Assembly: GCA_947175265.1 (NCBI GenBank)
Contig: CAMWMD010000032.1
Coordinates: 1 to 36,975, forward strand
DNA length: 36,975 nt
Origin: an uncultured Porphyromonadaceae bacterium
GTDB taxonomy: Bacteria; Bacteroidota; Bacteroidia; Bacteroidales; Muribaculaceae
Direction: 5' to 3'
A program made the position numbers and the translations under genes. Under the pieces are notes generated by a model, which saw only the letters and a program-made list of their open reading frames with translations, was not told the origin of the DNA and made no database searches. Below, piece by piece: positions 15,313-23,890 of this stretch; positions within the stretch are counted from its first letter, which is position 1; each line of letters begins with the position of its first letter.

Positions 15313-16482
15313 ATGGCAGTAGGACTCAGGCATATAGCGGCTGTGATGACATTCGTGTCGGGTGTGGCGACCGCCTTCCCACAGATTGGGAATGAGGTGA
15401 GTGTTGACGTGCGCCCGTCTTACGCCTTCTCCTCCTTCCGGGACGACGTGCTCAGGGAGACCCTCATGATGGATGATGCCAATACCACACATTTCTCCTC
15501 ATCCATCCATCTGAAATACGGCTTCACCTTCTCTCCCGACTCAAAGGAGGGGAGATTCTATCCCGGAGTATGGCAAGGCTTGGGAGCCGGTGTGAATATC
15601 TTCGGCAACAGCAAGGGTATAGGCACCCCCGTATCGCTCTATCTCTTTCAGGGAGCCCCCGTATGGCGTATCAGCGATCGACTGTCGCTATTTTATGAAT
15701 GGAATTTCGGCCTCTCGGTCGGATGGAAACCGTGTGACGGCGTGACGGCGCAATCCAATCTCATAGTAGGGTCGAGGATGAACGCCTACATAAATCTGGG
15801 TGCCGGTTTGCGTTGGAAAATGGCGGAGGGGTATTTCCTGACAGCCGGTCTTGACCTCACCCATTTCTCTGACGGCAACACGTCGTATCCCAATCCCGGA
15901 GTCAATCTTGCCGGCGTAAGGGTGGGAGTCACCCATACGTTCGGCGAGCGGCGTACTCTCCCTCCCATCCAGCGTAATGATTCCGTGGAGAGGGGTAAGT
16001 TCGGTGTTGACGTGACGGCATATTGCGCATGGCGGAAGAGGGTCTATAGGGGAGGCGAGGAGCCGGTCCTGCTCAGAGGGCATTTCATGGTGGCCGGTCT
16101 CGACATAACCCCTATGTGGAATCTCTCGCGTCTTTTCCGTGTGGGGCCTTCGCTCGATGTGCAATGGGATGAGAGCACCGACCTCAAGCGCAACTATGCC
16201 GAAGGGAGCGGCACCGACGATATATATTTCTATCGTCCCGACCCTTTCCGACAGATTTGCTGGGGCCTTTCTGCCCGGGGAGAACTCGTCATGCCCCTTT
16301 TCTCAGTCAACCTCGGCATCGGATACAATATCTTCGGTCCGCCTGAATCAAAGGCCACATATCAGATGGCAAACCTCAAGATAAGGGTTCTGAAGGGGTT
16401 GTATGTCAACATAGGGTATCAGTTGCTTGATTTCGAGAAGCAGAACAACCTGATGCTCGGCCTGGGCTACAGTTTCAGATAA
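15313..16482 (+). CDS. acyloxyacyl hydrolase / PagL-like outer membrane lipid A deacylase
   Basis: This 389-residue protein has a signal peptide at residues 1-22 (VSGVATAF-PQ) and alternating beta-strands. The block LTHFSDGNTSYPNPGVNLAG has H184, S186 and N189, matching the HxSxGN region that carries the catalytic His-Ser of PagL-type 3-O-deacylases. A second barrel-like half (~215-389) has no separate motif I recognise. It ends in G-Y-S-F-R, a typical barrel end with a terminal aromatic signal. Removal of acyl chains from lipid A at the outer membrane is inferred from the family. The third triad residue cannot be assigned safely. Confidence 0.7.
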   Translation: MAVGLRHIAAVMTFVSGVATAFPQIGNEVSVDVRPSYAFSSFRDDVLRETLMMDDANTTHFSSSIHLKYGFTFSPDSKEGRFYPGVWQGLGAGVNIFGNSKGIGTPVSLYLFQGAPVWRISDRLSLFYEWNFGLSVGWKPCDGVTAQSNLIVGSRMNAYINLGAGLRWKMAEGYFLTAGLDLTHFSDGNTSYPNPGVNLAGVRVGVTHTFGERRTLPPIQRNDSVERGKFGVDVTAYCAWRKRVYRGGEEPVLLRGHFMVAGLDITPMWNLSRLFRVGPSLDVQWDESTDLKRNYAEGSGTDDIYFYRPDPFRQICWGLSARGELVMPLFSVNLGIGYNIFGPPESKATYQMANLKIRVLKGLYVNIGYQLLDFEKQNNLMLGLGYSFR

Positions 16483-16485
16483 AAG

Positions 16486-16517
16486 CAATTGCCCCCCGTT
16501 CATGCGGAGGGCAATTG
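16486..16517. terminator. bidirectional terminator between the converging hydrolase gene and hisA
   Basis: A 9-bp stem (CAATTGCCC at 16486-16494, partner 16509-16517) with a 14-nt loop lies between stop codons at 16482 (+) and 16547 (-). Confidence 0.65.
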
Positions 16518-16546
16518 TTCTGTATATCCTTATGTTGTCGTTTTGT

Positions 16547-17272
16547 CTACCGATTGATATACTCCTTAAGTTCAGGCAGCGATATGCGGTTCTCATAAAT
16601 GGCTTTGCCGACGATTACACGCTGCAAGCCAAGGGTATCAAGTCTCTTTATATCGTCGAGAGAGGAGATTCCACCCGACACGGTGAAGATGATGCCGGGA
16701 TAACGCTCGGCAAGGTCAACGTAGAGTTGGGTTGAGGGGCCTTGCAGCATACCGTCTTTTGAGATGTCGGTCACTATCACCTCTTTCAATCCGTGGGGAA
16801 TGAAACGCTCCATAAGGTCGTGGATGGTGAGGGGTGAATCCTCAAGCCAGCCGCTTACAGCCACCTTCCCGTCACGCAGGTCAGCGCCGAGAATTATCTT
16901 CTCTCCTCCGAATCTCTCCAGCCATTCCTCCATTATTTCAGGCTGCTTCACGGCAAGCGAGCCGATTATGGCGTGGTCGGCTCCGGCTTCAAGCACAGCC
17001 TCCAGATGTGAAGGCTCCTTTATCCCGCCCCCCCATTCAATATCGAGGGCACCCGAGGAGGCGATCTCTCTGAGCGATGCGAGATTGCAAGGTTTTCCCG
17101 CTTTCGCGCCGTCAAGGTCTACAAGGTGGATGCGTCTCACCCCGGAATCCGCATACAACTCGGCCATCTCGCGGGGTGTGGCTGAATATGTGGTCTGTTT
17201 CCCGTAATCACCTTGTGAGAGGCGCACGCATTTGCCATCGATGATATCAATAGCCGGAATGATCTCAATCAT
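16547..17272 (-). CDS. hisA: phosphoribosylformimino-AICAR ribotide isomerase HisA
   Basis: This 241-residue TIM barrel catalyses the ProFAR to PRFAR isomerisation (step 4 of histidine synthesis). The start [20 protein letters not shown] gives catalytic Asp9, and GADLRDGKVAVSGW gives the second Asp at 131. The phosphate loops IEWGGGI and FTVSGGISS are in place. Length is typical. Its ATG overlaps the hisH stop by 4 nt. It is the last gene of the operon here; hisF and hisIE, usually next, are replaced by a terminator and a convergent gene. Confidence 0.95.
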   Translation of the reverse strand: MIEIIPAIDIIDGKCVRLSQGDYGKQTTYSATPREMAELYADSGVRRIHLVDLDGAKAGKPCNLASLREIASSGALDIEWGGGIKEPSHLEAVLEAGADHAIIGSLAVKQPEIMEEWLERFGGEKIILGADLRDGKVAVSGWLEDSPLTIHDLMERFIPHGLKEVIVTDISKDGMLQGPSTQLYVDLAERYPGIIFTVSGGISSLDDIKRLDTLGLQRVIVGKAIYENRISLPELKEYINR

Positions 17273-17853
17273 AGGTCAAGGAAATTTTTGATAATACGTT
17301 CACCGACTTCCCCGCTTTTCTCAGGGTGAAACTGTGTACCGTAGAAATTCTCGTATTTCAGGGCTGCCGAGAAGAGTTCCGGATGACGCGAGGTGGCGAT
17401 GGTGTCGGGGCAGAGGGGGGCGTAGTAACTGTGGACGAAATACACGAAAGAGCCTTTCTCGATACCTTTGAAAAGTTTGCTCTCCATGTTCGACAGTGGG
17501 CTCCACCCCATGTGGGGCACCTTAATCCCCGGCATCTCCCGGAAGCGGCGCACCTTGGCATCAAAAATACCCATACATTCGGCATCCCCCTCCTCCGAAT
17601 GGCGGCACATCACCTGCATACCCACGCAGATGCCGAGGACGGGGCGACGTATTTTCCATATAATCTCGGGGAGGGCACGCTTCTTGAGGTTCTCCATAGC
17701 CTCGGCAGCATTTCCGACGCCGGGGAGGATTACCCTGTCGGCACCGAGAATCACCTCCGGGTCGGAGGTGAGCACCCATTCCGCGCCGAGACGCGACAGG
17801 GCATTGCCGAGCGAGCGGATATTGCCCATGTCATAATCTATGATCGCTATCAT
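17269..17853 (-). CDS. hisH: imidazole glycerol phosphate synthase glutaminase subunit HisH
   Basis: This 194-residue class I glutamine amidotransferase has the oxyanion and nucleophile motif [12 protein letters not shown] (Cys76) and the His-Glu pair in [15 protein letters not shown] (His176, Glu178). It supplies ammonia to HisF to make imidazole glycerol phosphate and AICAR. It overlaps hisB and hisA by 4 nt each. Its obligate partner HisF is not in this window and must be encoded elsewhere for the complex to form. Confidence 0.95.
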   Translation of the reverse strand: MIAIIDYDMGNIRSLGNALSRLGAEWVLTSDPEVILGADRVILPGVGNAAEAMENLKKRALPEIIWKIRRPVLGICVGMQVMCRHSEEGDAECMGIFDAKVRRFREMPGIKVPHMGWSPLSNMESKLFKGIEKGSFVYFVHSYYAPLCPDTIATSRHPELFSAALKYENFYGTQFHPEKSGEVGERIIKNFLDL

Positions 17854-18953
17854 AAAATACCTTTGCTTGAGGGGAGTTCATAACTGAATGGATCGCGCCT
17901 CACGGCCATGCGCAGTGCGCGGGCGAAAGCCTTGAAAACCCCTTCGATTAAGTGATGATTATTTTCTCCTTTGGCCTCGATGTGCAGATTGCATTTCATC
18001 GCACAGCAAAGCGACTGAAAGAAATGCTTGAACATTTCAGTAGGCGTGTCGCCCACGTATTCCCTCGTGAACTCCACATCCCACTTGAACTCTATCCTCC
18101 CTCCGAGATCGATCAGCACCATGGCGCGGCTTTCATCCATCGGGAGAACGAACCCGTAGCGGTCAATGCCGCGTTTGTCTCCGAGTGCGATGAGAAGGGC
18201 ATCACCCAATGCTATCGCCGTATCCTCCATCGTATGGTGCTCATCCACCTCCAGGTCGCCCTTGCATTTCACGGTGAGCGATATCCCGGCATGGTGGGGA
18301 ATCTGCCAGAGCATGTGGTCGAAAAATTTCAGCCCCGTGTCTATCTGTGAATCTCCATTGCCGTCAAGATCCACCTTCACTGCTATGTCGGTCTCCGAGG
18401 TCTTCCTCTCTATGGAAGCCGTGCGGCCGTGTGAGAGGATGAAGCGGGCTATCTCGTGCCAGTCGTCGGTGACGAGGGCGCACCCCTCCTGCTGCTCATC
18501 TTTCGGGGCAAGGAGAATACCCATGGCCCCGAGATTGCGGGCGAGTTCTATATCGGTCTTGCGGTCGCCGATTACGAAACACTCCTTCAGGTCGTAACTT
18601 CCGTCCATATATGCCGTGAGCATACCGGTCCCCGGTTTGCGGGTGGGAAGGTTCTCGTGCGGGAAACTGCGGTCGATGAGTTGGTCGTCAAACGTCACCC
18701 CCTCGCCGGCCAGGGTAGCCAGCATCTTATTATGGGCCGGATGGAAAGTCTCCTCAGGGAAGGAATCTGTGCCGAGGCCATCCTGGTTCGACACCATGAC
18801 GAGTTCATACCCTTTGTTCATCAGTGAGCGGAGCGCGGATATCACACCGGGGACGAACTCAAGTTTCTCAAGGGAATCTATCTGCTCATCCTCCGGCTCG
18901 CGGATAATCGTGCCGTCGCGGTCGATGAATATGGCTTTCTTCAGTTGTGTCAT
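17850..18953 (-). CDS. hisB: bifunctional histidinol-phosphatase / imidazoleglycerol-phosphate dehydratase HisB
   Basis: The 367 residues hold two domains. Residues 1-165 are a HAD phosphatase with [11 protein letters not shown] (Asp11 nucleophile, Asp13 acid), [10 protein letters not shown] and [10 protein letters not shown]. Residues ~178-367 are the IGP dehydratase with [29 protein letters not shown] and [14 protein letters not shown]. The phosphatase lacks the Cys-rich zinc loop of E. coli His[14 protein letters not shown] has the His but no cysteines. The enzyme carries out steps 6 and 8. 4-nt overlaps tie it to hisC and hisH. Confidence 0.93.
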   Translation of the reverse strand: MTQLKKAIFIDRDGTIIREPEDEQIDSLEKLEFVPGVISALRSLMNKGYELVMVSNQDGLGTDSFPEETFHPAHNKMLATLAGEGVTFDDQLIDRSFPHENLPTRKPGTGMLTAYMDGSYDLKECFVIGDRKTDIELARNLGAMGILLAPKDEQQEGCALVTDDWHEIARFILSHGRTASIERKTSETDIAVKVDLDGNGDSQIDTGLKFFDHMLWQIPHHAGISLTVKCKGDLEVDEHHTMEDTAIALGDALLIALGDKRGIDRYGFVLPMDESRAMVLIDLGGRIEFKWDVEFTREYVGDTPTEMFKHFFQSLCCAMKCNLHIEAKGENNHHLIEGVFKAFARALRMAVRRDPFSYELPSSKGIL

Positions 18954-19993
18954 AACCCGAATTCTTTAAAATAGCGCAATGTGAGTTCATTCTCTTCCGG
19001 GGTGCCTATCGTCACGCGCAATGCTCCCTCGCAAAGGGGCATTGTGGAACGGTTGCGCACTATCACACCCTTCTCGATAAGGAAATCATATACGGCATCC
19101 GGGTCAGTGACGCGGACAAGGAGGAAATTGGCATCGGAGGGTAGCACCTCGCGCACACAAGTGGCCTCCCGGAGCCCTTTGGCGAGTTTCTCCCTTTCGG
19201 CGATGATCTCTTCGATATGGTTTCGGGTTCCCTCCTCAATTCGGCGCAGGAGTTCCTTCTGGATGAGGACGCTCATGTTGTAGGGATATTTCACCCGGTT
19301 GTAGAATGCTATGATTTCCGGCACCGCGAATGCCATGCCGGCTCTGAGCCCGGCCATGCCCCACGCTTTCGAGAATGTGCGGAGCACGATTATATTCGGA
19401 TGTGAGGATATCTCCTGGAGCAATGACCCCTTGGCGGAGAAATCGGCGTAAGCCTCGTCTACCACAACCATGCCGTCAAACCTTTCCGCCAGTTCCAGAA
19501 TCTGCTCCTTGGGGAAGGCATTCCCGGTGGGATTGTTGGGTGAGCATATCCACACGAGTTTGGTGTGGTGGTCGGCGGCAGAGAGTATAGCCTCTACCGG
19601 GAGGGAGAAATCGGCGTTGAGGCAGACCTCCCTCAGTTCCACATCATTGATGTCGGCAGCCACACGGTAGACGCCGTAACTCGGGGTGATCGCTATCGCA
19701 TTGTCGATGGCGGGGCGGCAGAACACCCGGAAAGTGATGTCGATTGCCTCATCGCTCCCCGCGCCACCTAAGAAAATTGAATCGGCGGCCACGTCAAACA
19801 GCCGTGAAATTCTCTCCTTCAGGGCTTTCTGGTGAGGATCGGGATAACGGTTCACTCCATTCTGATAAGGGGATTCGTTGGCATCGATCCATACGGAAAT
19901 GTCACCCCCCTTGAATTCATCGCGTGCGGTGGAGTAGGGTTTCAGCGCGAGAATGTTTCTCCTGACGTATTCGAGCGGTGATTTCATATTCAT
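18950..19993 (-). CDS. hisC: histidinol-phosphate aminotransferase HisC
   Basis: This 347-residue PLP enzyme has [11 protein letters not shown] near the N-terminus, [11 protein letters not shown] (Asn that contacts PLP), [10 protein letters not shown] and the Schiff-base lysine in [15 protein letters not shown]. It converts imidazole acetol phosphate to histidinol phosphate. An ORF reaching 20164 exists, but its first 57 residues (Cys/Gly/His-rich, antisense-like) lie inside hisD and do not resemble HisC. I chose the ATG at 19993, which overlaps the hisD TGA as ATGA like the other junctions. A second ATG at 19987 is the alternative. Confidence 0.93.
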   Translation of the reverse strand: MNMKSPLEYVRRNILALKPYSTARDEFKGGDISVWIDANESPYQNGVNRYPDPHQKALKERISRLFDVAADSIFLGGAGSDEAIDITFRVFCRPAIDNAIAITPSYGVYRVAADINDVELREVCLNADFSLPVEAILSAADHHTKLVWICSPNNPTGNAFPKEQILELAERFDGMVVVDEAYADFSAKGSLLQEISSHPNIIVLRTFSKAWGMAGLRAGMAFAVPEIIAFYNRVKYPYNMSVLIQKELLRRIEEGTRNHIEEIIAEREKLAKGLREATCVREVLPSDANFLLVRVTDPDAVYDFLIEKGVIVRNRSTMPLCEGALRVTIGTPEENELTLRYFKEFGL

Positions 19994-21264
19994 TGTTTTT
20001 TGAGACGTACATCCACGGCCAGGGCATGGGCATAAAGACCTTCCGCACGGGCCATGGTCGTGATGACCGACGACAACCCCTCCAACCCTTTCGGGGTCAG
20101 TTCCTGATAAGTGATCTTGTGCATGAAACTGTCGATATTCACTCCGCTGAACGAACGCGCCCACCCGGAGGTGGGGAGGGTATGGTTTGTGCCTGAAGCG
20201 TAGTCGCCCGCGCTCTCAGGAGAATAGTTGCCTATGAATACACTTCCGGCTGCGGTTATCTCTCCGGCTATCTCCCAGGGTTTCTCCATGGAGATGATGA
20301 GGTGCTCGGGGGCATACTCGTTGGCGAATGCGGTAATCTCCACTTTCCCGGGGAAAGTGATTATGCGGCTGTGGGAAAGTGAGCCTTCTATGGAATCGCG
20401 CCTCGGGAGGGTATCGGCGAGTCGCTCCACCTCTTCCGCAACCCTGCGTGCCATACTTTCGGAGGAGCATACCGCTATGGCCTGGCTGTCGGGGCCGTGC
20501 TCTGCCTGCGAGAGCATATCCGCCGCCACGAATACGGGGTCGGCGCTATCATCGGCAAGCACCATCACCTCGCTCGGACCGGCCGGCATATCGATAGCCG
20601 TCACGCGGCTGAGTATCTGTTTGGCCTTGGTCACGAATCGGTTGCCGGGACCGAAAATCTTATGCACGGGGGGCACCGATTCCGTACCGAACGCCATAGC
20701 CGCCACGGCCTGCGCACCTCCGATACGGAACACCTTATGGATGCCGCATACTTTTGCTGCGAAAAGGATTTCGGGAGCAATCCCTCCGGGGCCTTCCGGA
20801 GTGCAGAGTATTATCTCCCTGCATCCCGCTATGGCAGCCGGGATGGCAAGCATCAGCACCGTGGAGAAGAGCGGAGCACGACCGCCCGGTATGTAGAGTC
20901 CCACCCTCGATATGGGCACGGCACGCTGCACGCACCTCACTCCGGGGGTAGTCTCCGTATCAACGGCCTCCGGAAGTTGAGCCTTGTGGAATGCGGCGAT
21001 GTTGCGGGCGGCGTTTCTGATGGCCTCGCCAACCTCGGGGCTAACCAGTGCGGCCCTCTGCTCAATCTCACTTTCCGTGACGAGAAGGGAATCCCCCTCG
21101 AACTTATCGAACTTGCGGGCGAAAGCGAGCAGCGCGGCGTCGCCACCCTCACGCACCGAGGCTATAATCTCATTGACCGTATTCTCGATATCAGAATCAT
21201 CCGGGATATTGCGCACGCAAAGTTCCCGCCATTCCTCTTTGGGAGGATTGAAAATAAGTTCCAT
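19990..21264 (-). CDS. hisD: histidinol dehydrogenase HisD
   Basis: This 424-residue enzyme has the usual family length. It oxidises histidinol to histidine in two NAD+-dependent steps (last two steps of the pathway) using zinc. Family blocks include VGLYIPGGRAPLFSTVLMLA, RIGGAQAVAAMAFGTES, DMPAGPSEVMVLAD and the zinc and catalytic region ADMLSQAEHGPDSQA, followed by EYAPEHLIIS and the C-terminal GVNIDSFMHKITYQEL. It starts 1 nt after the hisG stop and overlaps hisC by 4 nt. Confidence 0.95.
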   Translation of the reverse strand: MELIFNPPKEEWRELCVRNIPDDSDIENTVNEIIASVREGGDAALLAFARKFDKFEGDSLLVTESEIEQRAALVSPEVGEAIRNAARNIAAFHKAQLPEAVDTETTPGVRCVQRAVPISRVGLYIPGGRAPLFSTVLMLAIPAAIAGCREIILCTPEGPGGIAPEILFAAKVCGIHKVFRIGGAQAVAAMAFGTESVPPVHKIFGPGNRFVTKAKQILSRVTAIDMPAGPSEVMVLADDSADPVFVAADMLSQAEHGPDSQAIAVCSSESMARRVAEEVERLADTLPRRDSIEGSLSHSRIITFPGKVEITAFANEYAPEHLIISMEKPWEIAGEITAAGSVFIGNYSPESAGDYASGTNHTLPTSGWARSFSGVNIDSFMHKITYQELTPKGLEGLSSVITTMARAEGLYAHALAVDVRLKKQ

Positions 21265-21265
21265 C

Positions 21266-22117
21266 TTATTTGATAAGGTTTTCGAGGGCGAGCACCAGTA
21301 TATCCTCCGCCCCGATGTTCTTCAACTGTTCGATCTTTTCCCAGAGTATATCCTCATGAAGCACGACATGGAGCGACACCCATTCAGGATTGGCGAGGGG
21401 AAGGATGGTGGGGCTCTTCATACCCGGGAGGATAGCCACGGCATCCTTTACCTTCTGCTTGGGGAGATTCATCAGCACATACTTCATGCCGCGGCTCTCG
21501 AGTGTGGATTTGAAGCGGAACATCAGTTTGTCGAGTGCCGCTGCCTTATCTTCATCAAGTCCGGGAGTGGCGATGAGCACAGCCTCACTCTCTATGACGG
21601 TGTCTTCCTCGCGCAGGCCGTTCTGTATCAGGGTGCCCCCTGACGACACTATGTCGAAGATGGCATCGGCCATTCCGACGGCGGGAGCCACCTCCACAGA
21701 GCCGGCTATCTCATGCACGCTTGCCGTGATATTGTTTTCCTTGAAGAAATCCTTCAGTATCTTCGGGTAGGAGGTGGCTACTCTTTTCCCGTTGAACCAT
21801 TCAACACCGGGATAGTCCACAGCCTTGGGAACGGCGAGCGACAGACGGCAGGCTCCGAATCCGAGGCTCATCATAATCTCCACCTCGCACCCTTTCTCCA
21901 TCACCTCGTTGAGGCCGACGATACCTATGTCGGCCACACCCATCGCCACAGCCTGGGGAATATCGTCGTCGCGCAGATAGAGCACATGGAGAGGGAAGCC
22001 CTTGGCATCCGAAATTAGTTTACGGTGGCTTGCGGAGGCGGAGATGCCTGCATCGGCCAGAAGGGCCACGGTGTCTTCATTGAGACGTCCCTTGTTCTGT
22101 ATTGCAATGGTGAGCAT
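21266..22117 (-). CDS. hisG: ATP phosphoribosyltransferase HisG (long form)
   Basis: The first enzyme of histidine synthesis (ATP + PRPP to PR-ATP). At 283 residues it is the long, self-sufficient form with a C-terminal ACT-like regulatory domain (from ~205: KSTLESRGMKYVLMNLPKQK ... MKSPTILPLA), so HisZ is not needed and feedback by histidine is expected. Catalytic blocks: MLTIAIQNKGRLNEDTV, GVADIGIVGLNEVME and the PRPP loop IFDIVSSGGTL. The frame extends to 22150 with a TTG, but this would lie on the promoter, so the ATG at 22117 is taken. Confidence 0.94.
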   Translation of the reverse strand: MLTIAIQNKGRLNEDTVALLADAGISASASHRKLISDAKGFPLHVLYLRDDDIPQAVAMGVADIGIVGLNEVMEKGCEVEIMMSLGFGACRLSLAVPKAVDYPGVEWFNGKRVATSYPKILKDFFKENNITASVHEIAGSVEVAPAVGMADAIFDIVSSGGTLIQNGLREEDTVIESEAVLIATPGLDEDKAAALDKLMFRFKSTLESRGMKYVLMNLPKQKVKDAVAILPGMKSPTILPLANPEWVSLHVVLHEDILWEKIEQLKNIGAEDILVLALENLIK

Positions 22118-22147
22118 ATCTGAAATGATTGATTTATAAAATGACTG

Positions 22148-22155
22148 CAAAATTA
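22148..22155 (-). promoter_or_regulatory. promoter of the his operon
   Basis: TAATTTTG (-7) with TTTG at 22176-22179 (-33), 20 bp apart on the minus strand. The leader to hisG is only about 25 nt, too short for a histidine leader peptide and attenuator. Confidence 0.7.
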
Positions 22156-22340
22156 GTGATTAAATCATATAATTCCAAATATAACTCCCTGATTGTTGAA
22201 AAGTGACACTTTATGCGCCCCCTTCCCATTTTCATCTCCCCACAACCCGGGGATGTGAGTAAAATATAGTTTGAAAGGAAAAAACGACCAATAAAAAAGA
22301 AAAAATCGTATATATTCATTGGGGATTGAAGGAAAAATAT

Positions 22341-22348
22341 TAACTTTG
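22341..22348 (+). promoter_or_regulatory. TAnnTTTG promoter of the FadL-type porin gene
   Basis: TAACTTTG with TTG about 19 bp upstream (22319-22321); about 85 nt before the ATG. Confidence 0.6.
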
Positions 22349-22372
22349 CGCCCGATATTCGCTTTCAAATGG

Positions 22373-22413
22373 CTGGCGGCGCCGCGGGGCGTGGAAGCCT
22401 GTGGCGTCGCCGG
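22373..22413 (+). promoter_or_regulatory. GC-rich hairpin in the FadL-type gene leader
   Basis: CTGGCGGCGCC (22373-22383) pairs with GGCGTCGCCGG (22403-22413): 11 bp with two G-U pairs and a 19-nt loop, ending 18 nt before the ATG in an otherwise AT-rich leader. It could limit translation or protect the mRNA. Confidence 0.45.
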
Positions 22414-22431
22414 CAAAATTTACTTATTCAG

Positions 22432-23772
22432 ATGAAAAGACTTTACACAGTCAAGGGTCTCCTCTTAGCCGGGACTCTTTTATTGGCGGAGGCTCCGGCT
22501 TTTGCCGAAGGTTATCAGGTGAATACCCTAAGCACACGTCAACTCGGTATGGGCCATACGGGATTCGCTCTCAAACTCGGGGCGGAGAGTCAGTTCTTCA
22601 ACCCTGCCGGTATGGCCTTTATGGAGAATAAGGTGGAGGCCGACGCGTCGTTCAACGCAATAATGCCTACTGCTACGGCCACCGTTGCCGGAAAGGAATA
22701 CAAGACCGATTGCGACCCCTCGACACCCTTCAGTGTTTTCGGCGCATTCAGTATCCTCGACAACCTGAAGGCCGGAATTTCTGTATATACACCTTACGGA
22801 AGTTCAATCAACTGGACTGACCACTGGCCCGGCGCTACGCTCAATCAGTCGGTGAAACTCTCTGCCTTCACGGTGCAGCCCACGGTGGCCTGGCGTGTGA
22901 TCCCGGGGCTTTCGGTCGGTGCGGGCCTGACACTGACATGGGGCTCTGTCAATCTCCACAAGGGGCTTCTCAGCGGAGAGCAACTTGACCAGCTCATACA
23001 TCTTCTGGCTCCGCAACTCCCGGTGCCCTCTTTCGCATCCATCACGCCGGCTTCGGCTCAACTTACCGGAAACGCCGGTATTGCGTGTGGCGTGAATCTC
23101 GGTGCAATGTACGACATATCACGCAACGTCACGGCCGGAATAAATTTCCGTTCCAAAAGCATGATGAAGGTGAAGTCAGGCAAGGCCAATGTGGAGTATG
23201 CCGTGACCGATCCCACCATCCAGGGGATGCTCGCGCAGCGTCTCGACGGATTGTCGAAAACCGAATTTACGGCGGAGATGCCCCTCCCGGCTGTGCTCGG
23301 ATTCGGTGCCTCATGGCACAACAACCGCTGGACTGCCGCCTTCGACGCCCAACTTACATTCTGGAGCGCATACAAGAGTCTTGACATTGAGTTCAAGGGT
23401 GCCGACGACCTTAACCAGCACCTCGAGAAAAATTACCATAATTCCTGGCTTGTACGCGGAGGCGTGGAATGGAAGGCTGCCAAAAGGCTCGACGTAAGAG
23501 CCGGCCTGATGGTGGATTTCTCACCCTGCGACAAGGAATACTACAATCCCGAGACCCCGGGCATGACCAAGATAGAACCTACGCTGGGTTGCACGTTCAA
23601 TCCTACCGACTGGCTTGGTGTCAATGTCGGATTCATGTATGTCGCCGGTCTCGGTGTGGATGATGCTTCCTACACCACTGAAAACATCATCACAAAGCAG
23701 CCCGTGACCTTCACGGCAGATTACAAGCTTCATTCGTTTACTGCCTCGCTGGGTGTATCTCTGAGATTCTGA
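22432..23772 (+). CDS. FadL/OmpP1-type outer membrane transporter of hydrophobic compounds
   Basis: This 446-residue protein (from the ATG at 22432) has a signal peptide to about residue 25 (LLAEAPAFA-EGYQ). The FadL-family start GYQVNTLSTRQLGMGHTGFA follows, then AESQFFNPAGMAFM (the conserved NPA block of the hatch region) and SVYTPYGSSINWTDHWPG, and barrel strands up to the terminal F. An upstream ATG at 22369 in frame gives 21 GC-rich residues with no signal-peptide character and lies inside the hairpin, so it is rejected. The family imports long-chain fatty acids and other hydrophobic molecules. It is monocistronic, with its own promoter and terminator. Confidence 0.85.
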   Translation: MKRLYTVKGLLLAGTLLLAEAPAFAEGYQVNTLSTRQLGMGHTGFALKLGAESQFFNPAGMAFMENKVEADASFNAIMPTATATVAGKEYKTDCDPSTPFSVFGAFSILDNLKAGISVYTPYGSSINWTDHWPGATLNQSVKLSAFTVQPTVAWRVIPGLSVGAGLTLTWGSVNLHKGLLSGEQLDQLIHLLAPQLPVPSFASITPASAQLTGNAGIACGVNLGAMYDISRNVTAGINFRSKSMMKVKSGKANVEYAVTDPTIQGMLAQRLDGLSKTEFTAEMPLPAVLGFGASWHNNRWTAAFDAQLTFWSAYKSLDIEFKGADDLNQHLEKNYHNSWLVRGGVEWKAAKRLDVRAGLMVDFSPCDKEYYNPETPGMTKIEPTLGCTFNPTDWLGVNVGFMYVAGLGVDDASYTTENIITKQPVTFTADYKLHSFTASLGVSLRF

Positions 23773-23800
23773 CCCGGCCGTTGGGATTGGTTTCAATCCG

Positions 23801-23839
23801 AAAAGGCTCCCGAACCTGCGACGGTTCAGGAGCCTTTTC
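23801..23839 (+). terminator. intrinsic terminator of the FadL-type gene
   Basis: AAAAGGCTCC..GAACC pairs with GGTTC.AGGAGCCTTTT, followed by CT-rich sequence; it starts 28 bp after the stop codon. It can act in both directions, between converging genes. Confidence 0.8.
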
Positions 23840-23890
23840 TGTATCCCATACCCTTGGTTCAGGGGTGAATTTCACCATGATGCCTCCCGC

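Noticed and set aside
18950..20164. HisC of 404 residues starting at 20164
   Set aside because: The first 57 residues lie inside hisD, are Cys/His/Gly-rich and unlike HisC; the ATG at 19993 makes the usual 4-nt overlap.
19990..21273. Long plus-strand frames opposite hisD and hisG
   Set aside because: Antisense shadows of GC-rich coding sequence, with no family pattern.
22369..22431. Upstream ATG extension of the FadL-type gene
   Set aside because: It would place a GC-rich non-signal stretch before the signal peptide and lies within a hairpin.
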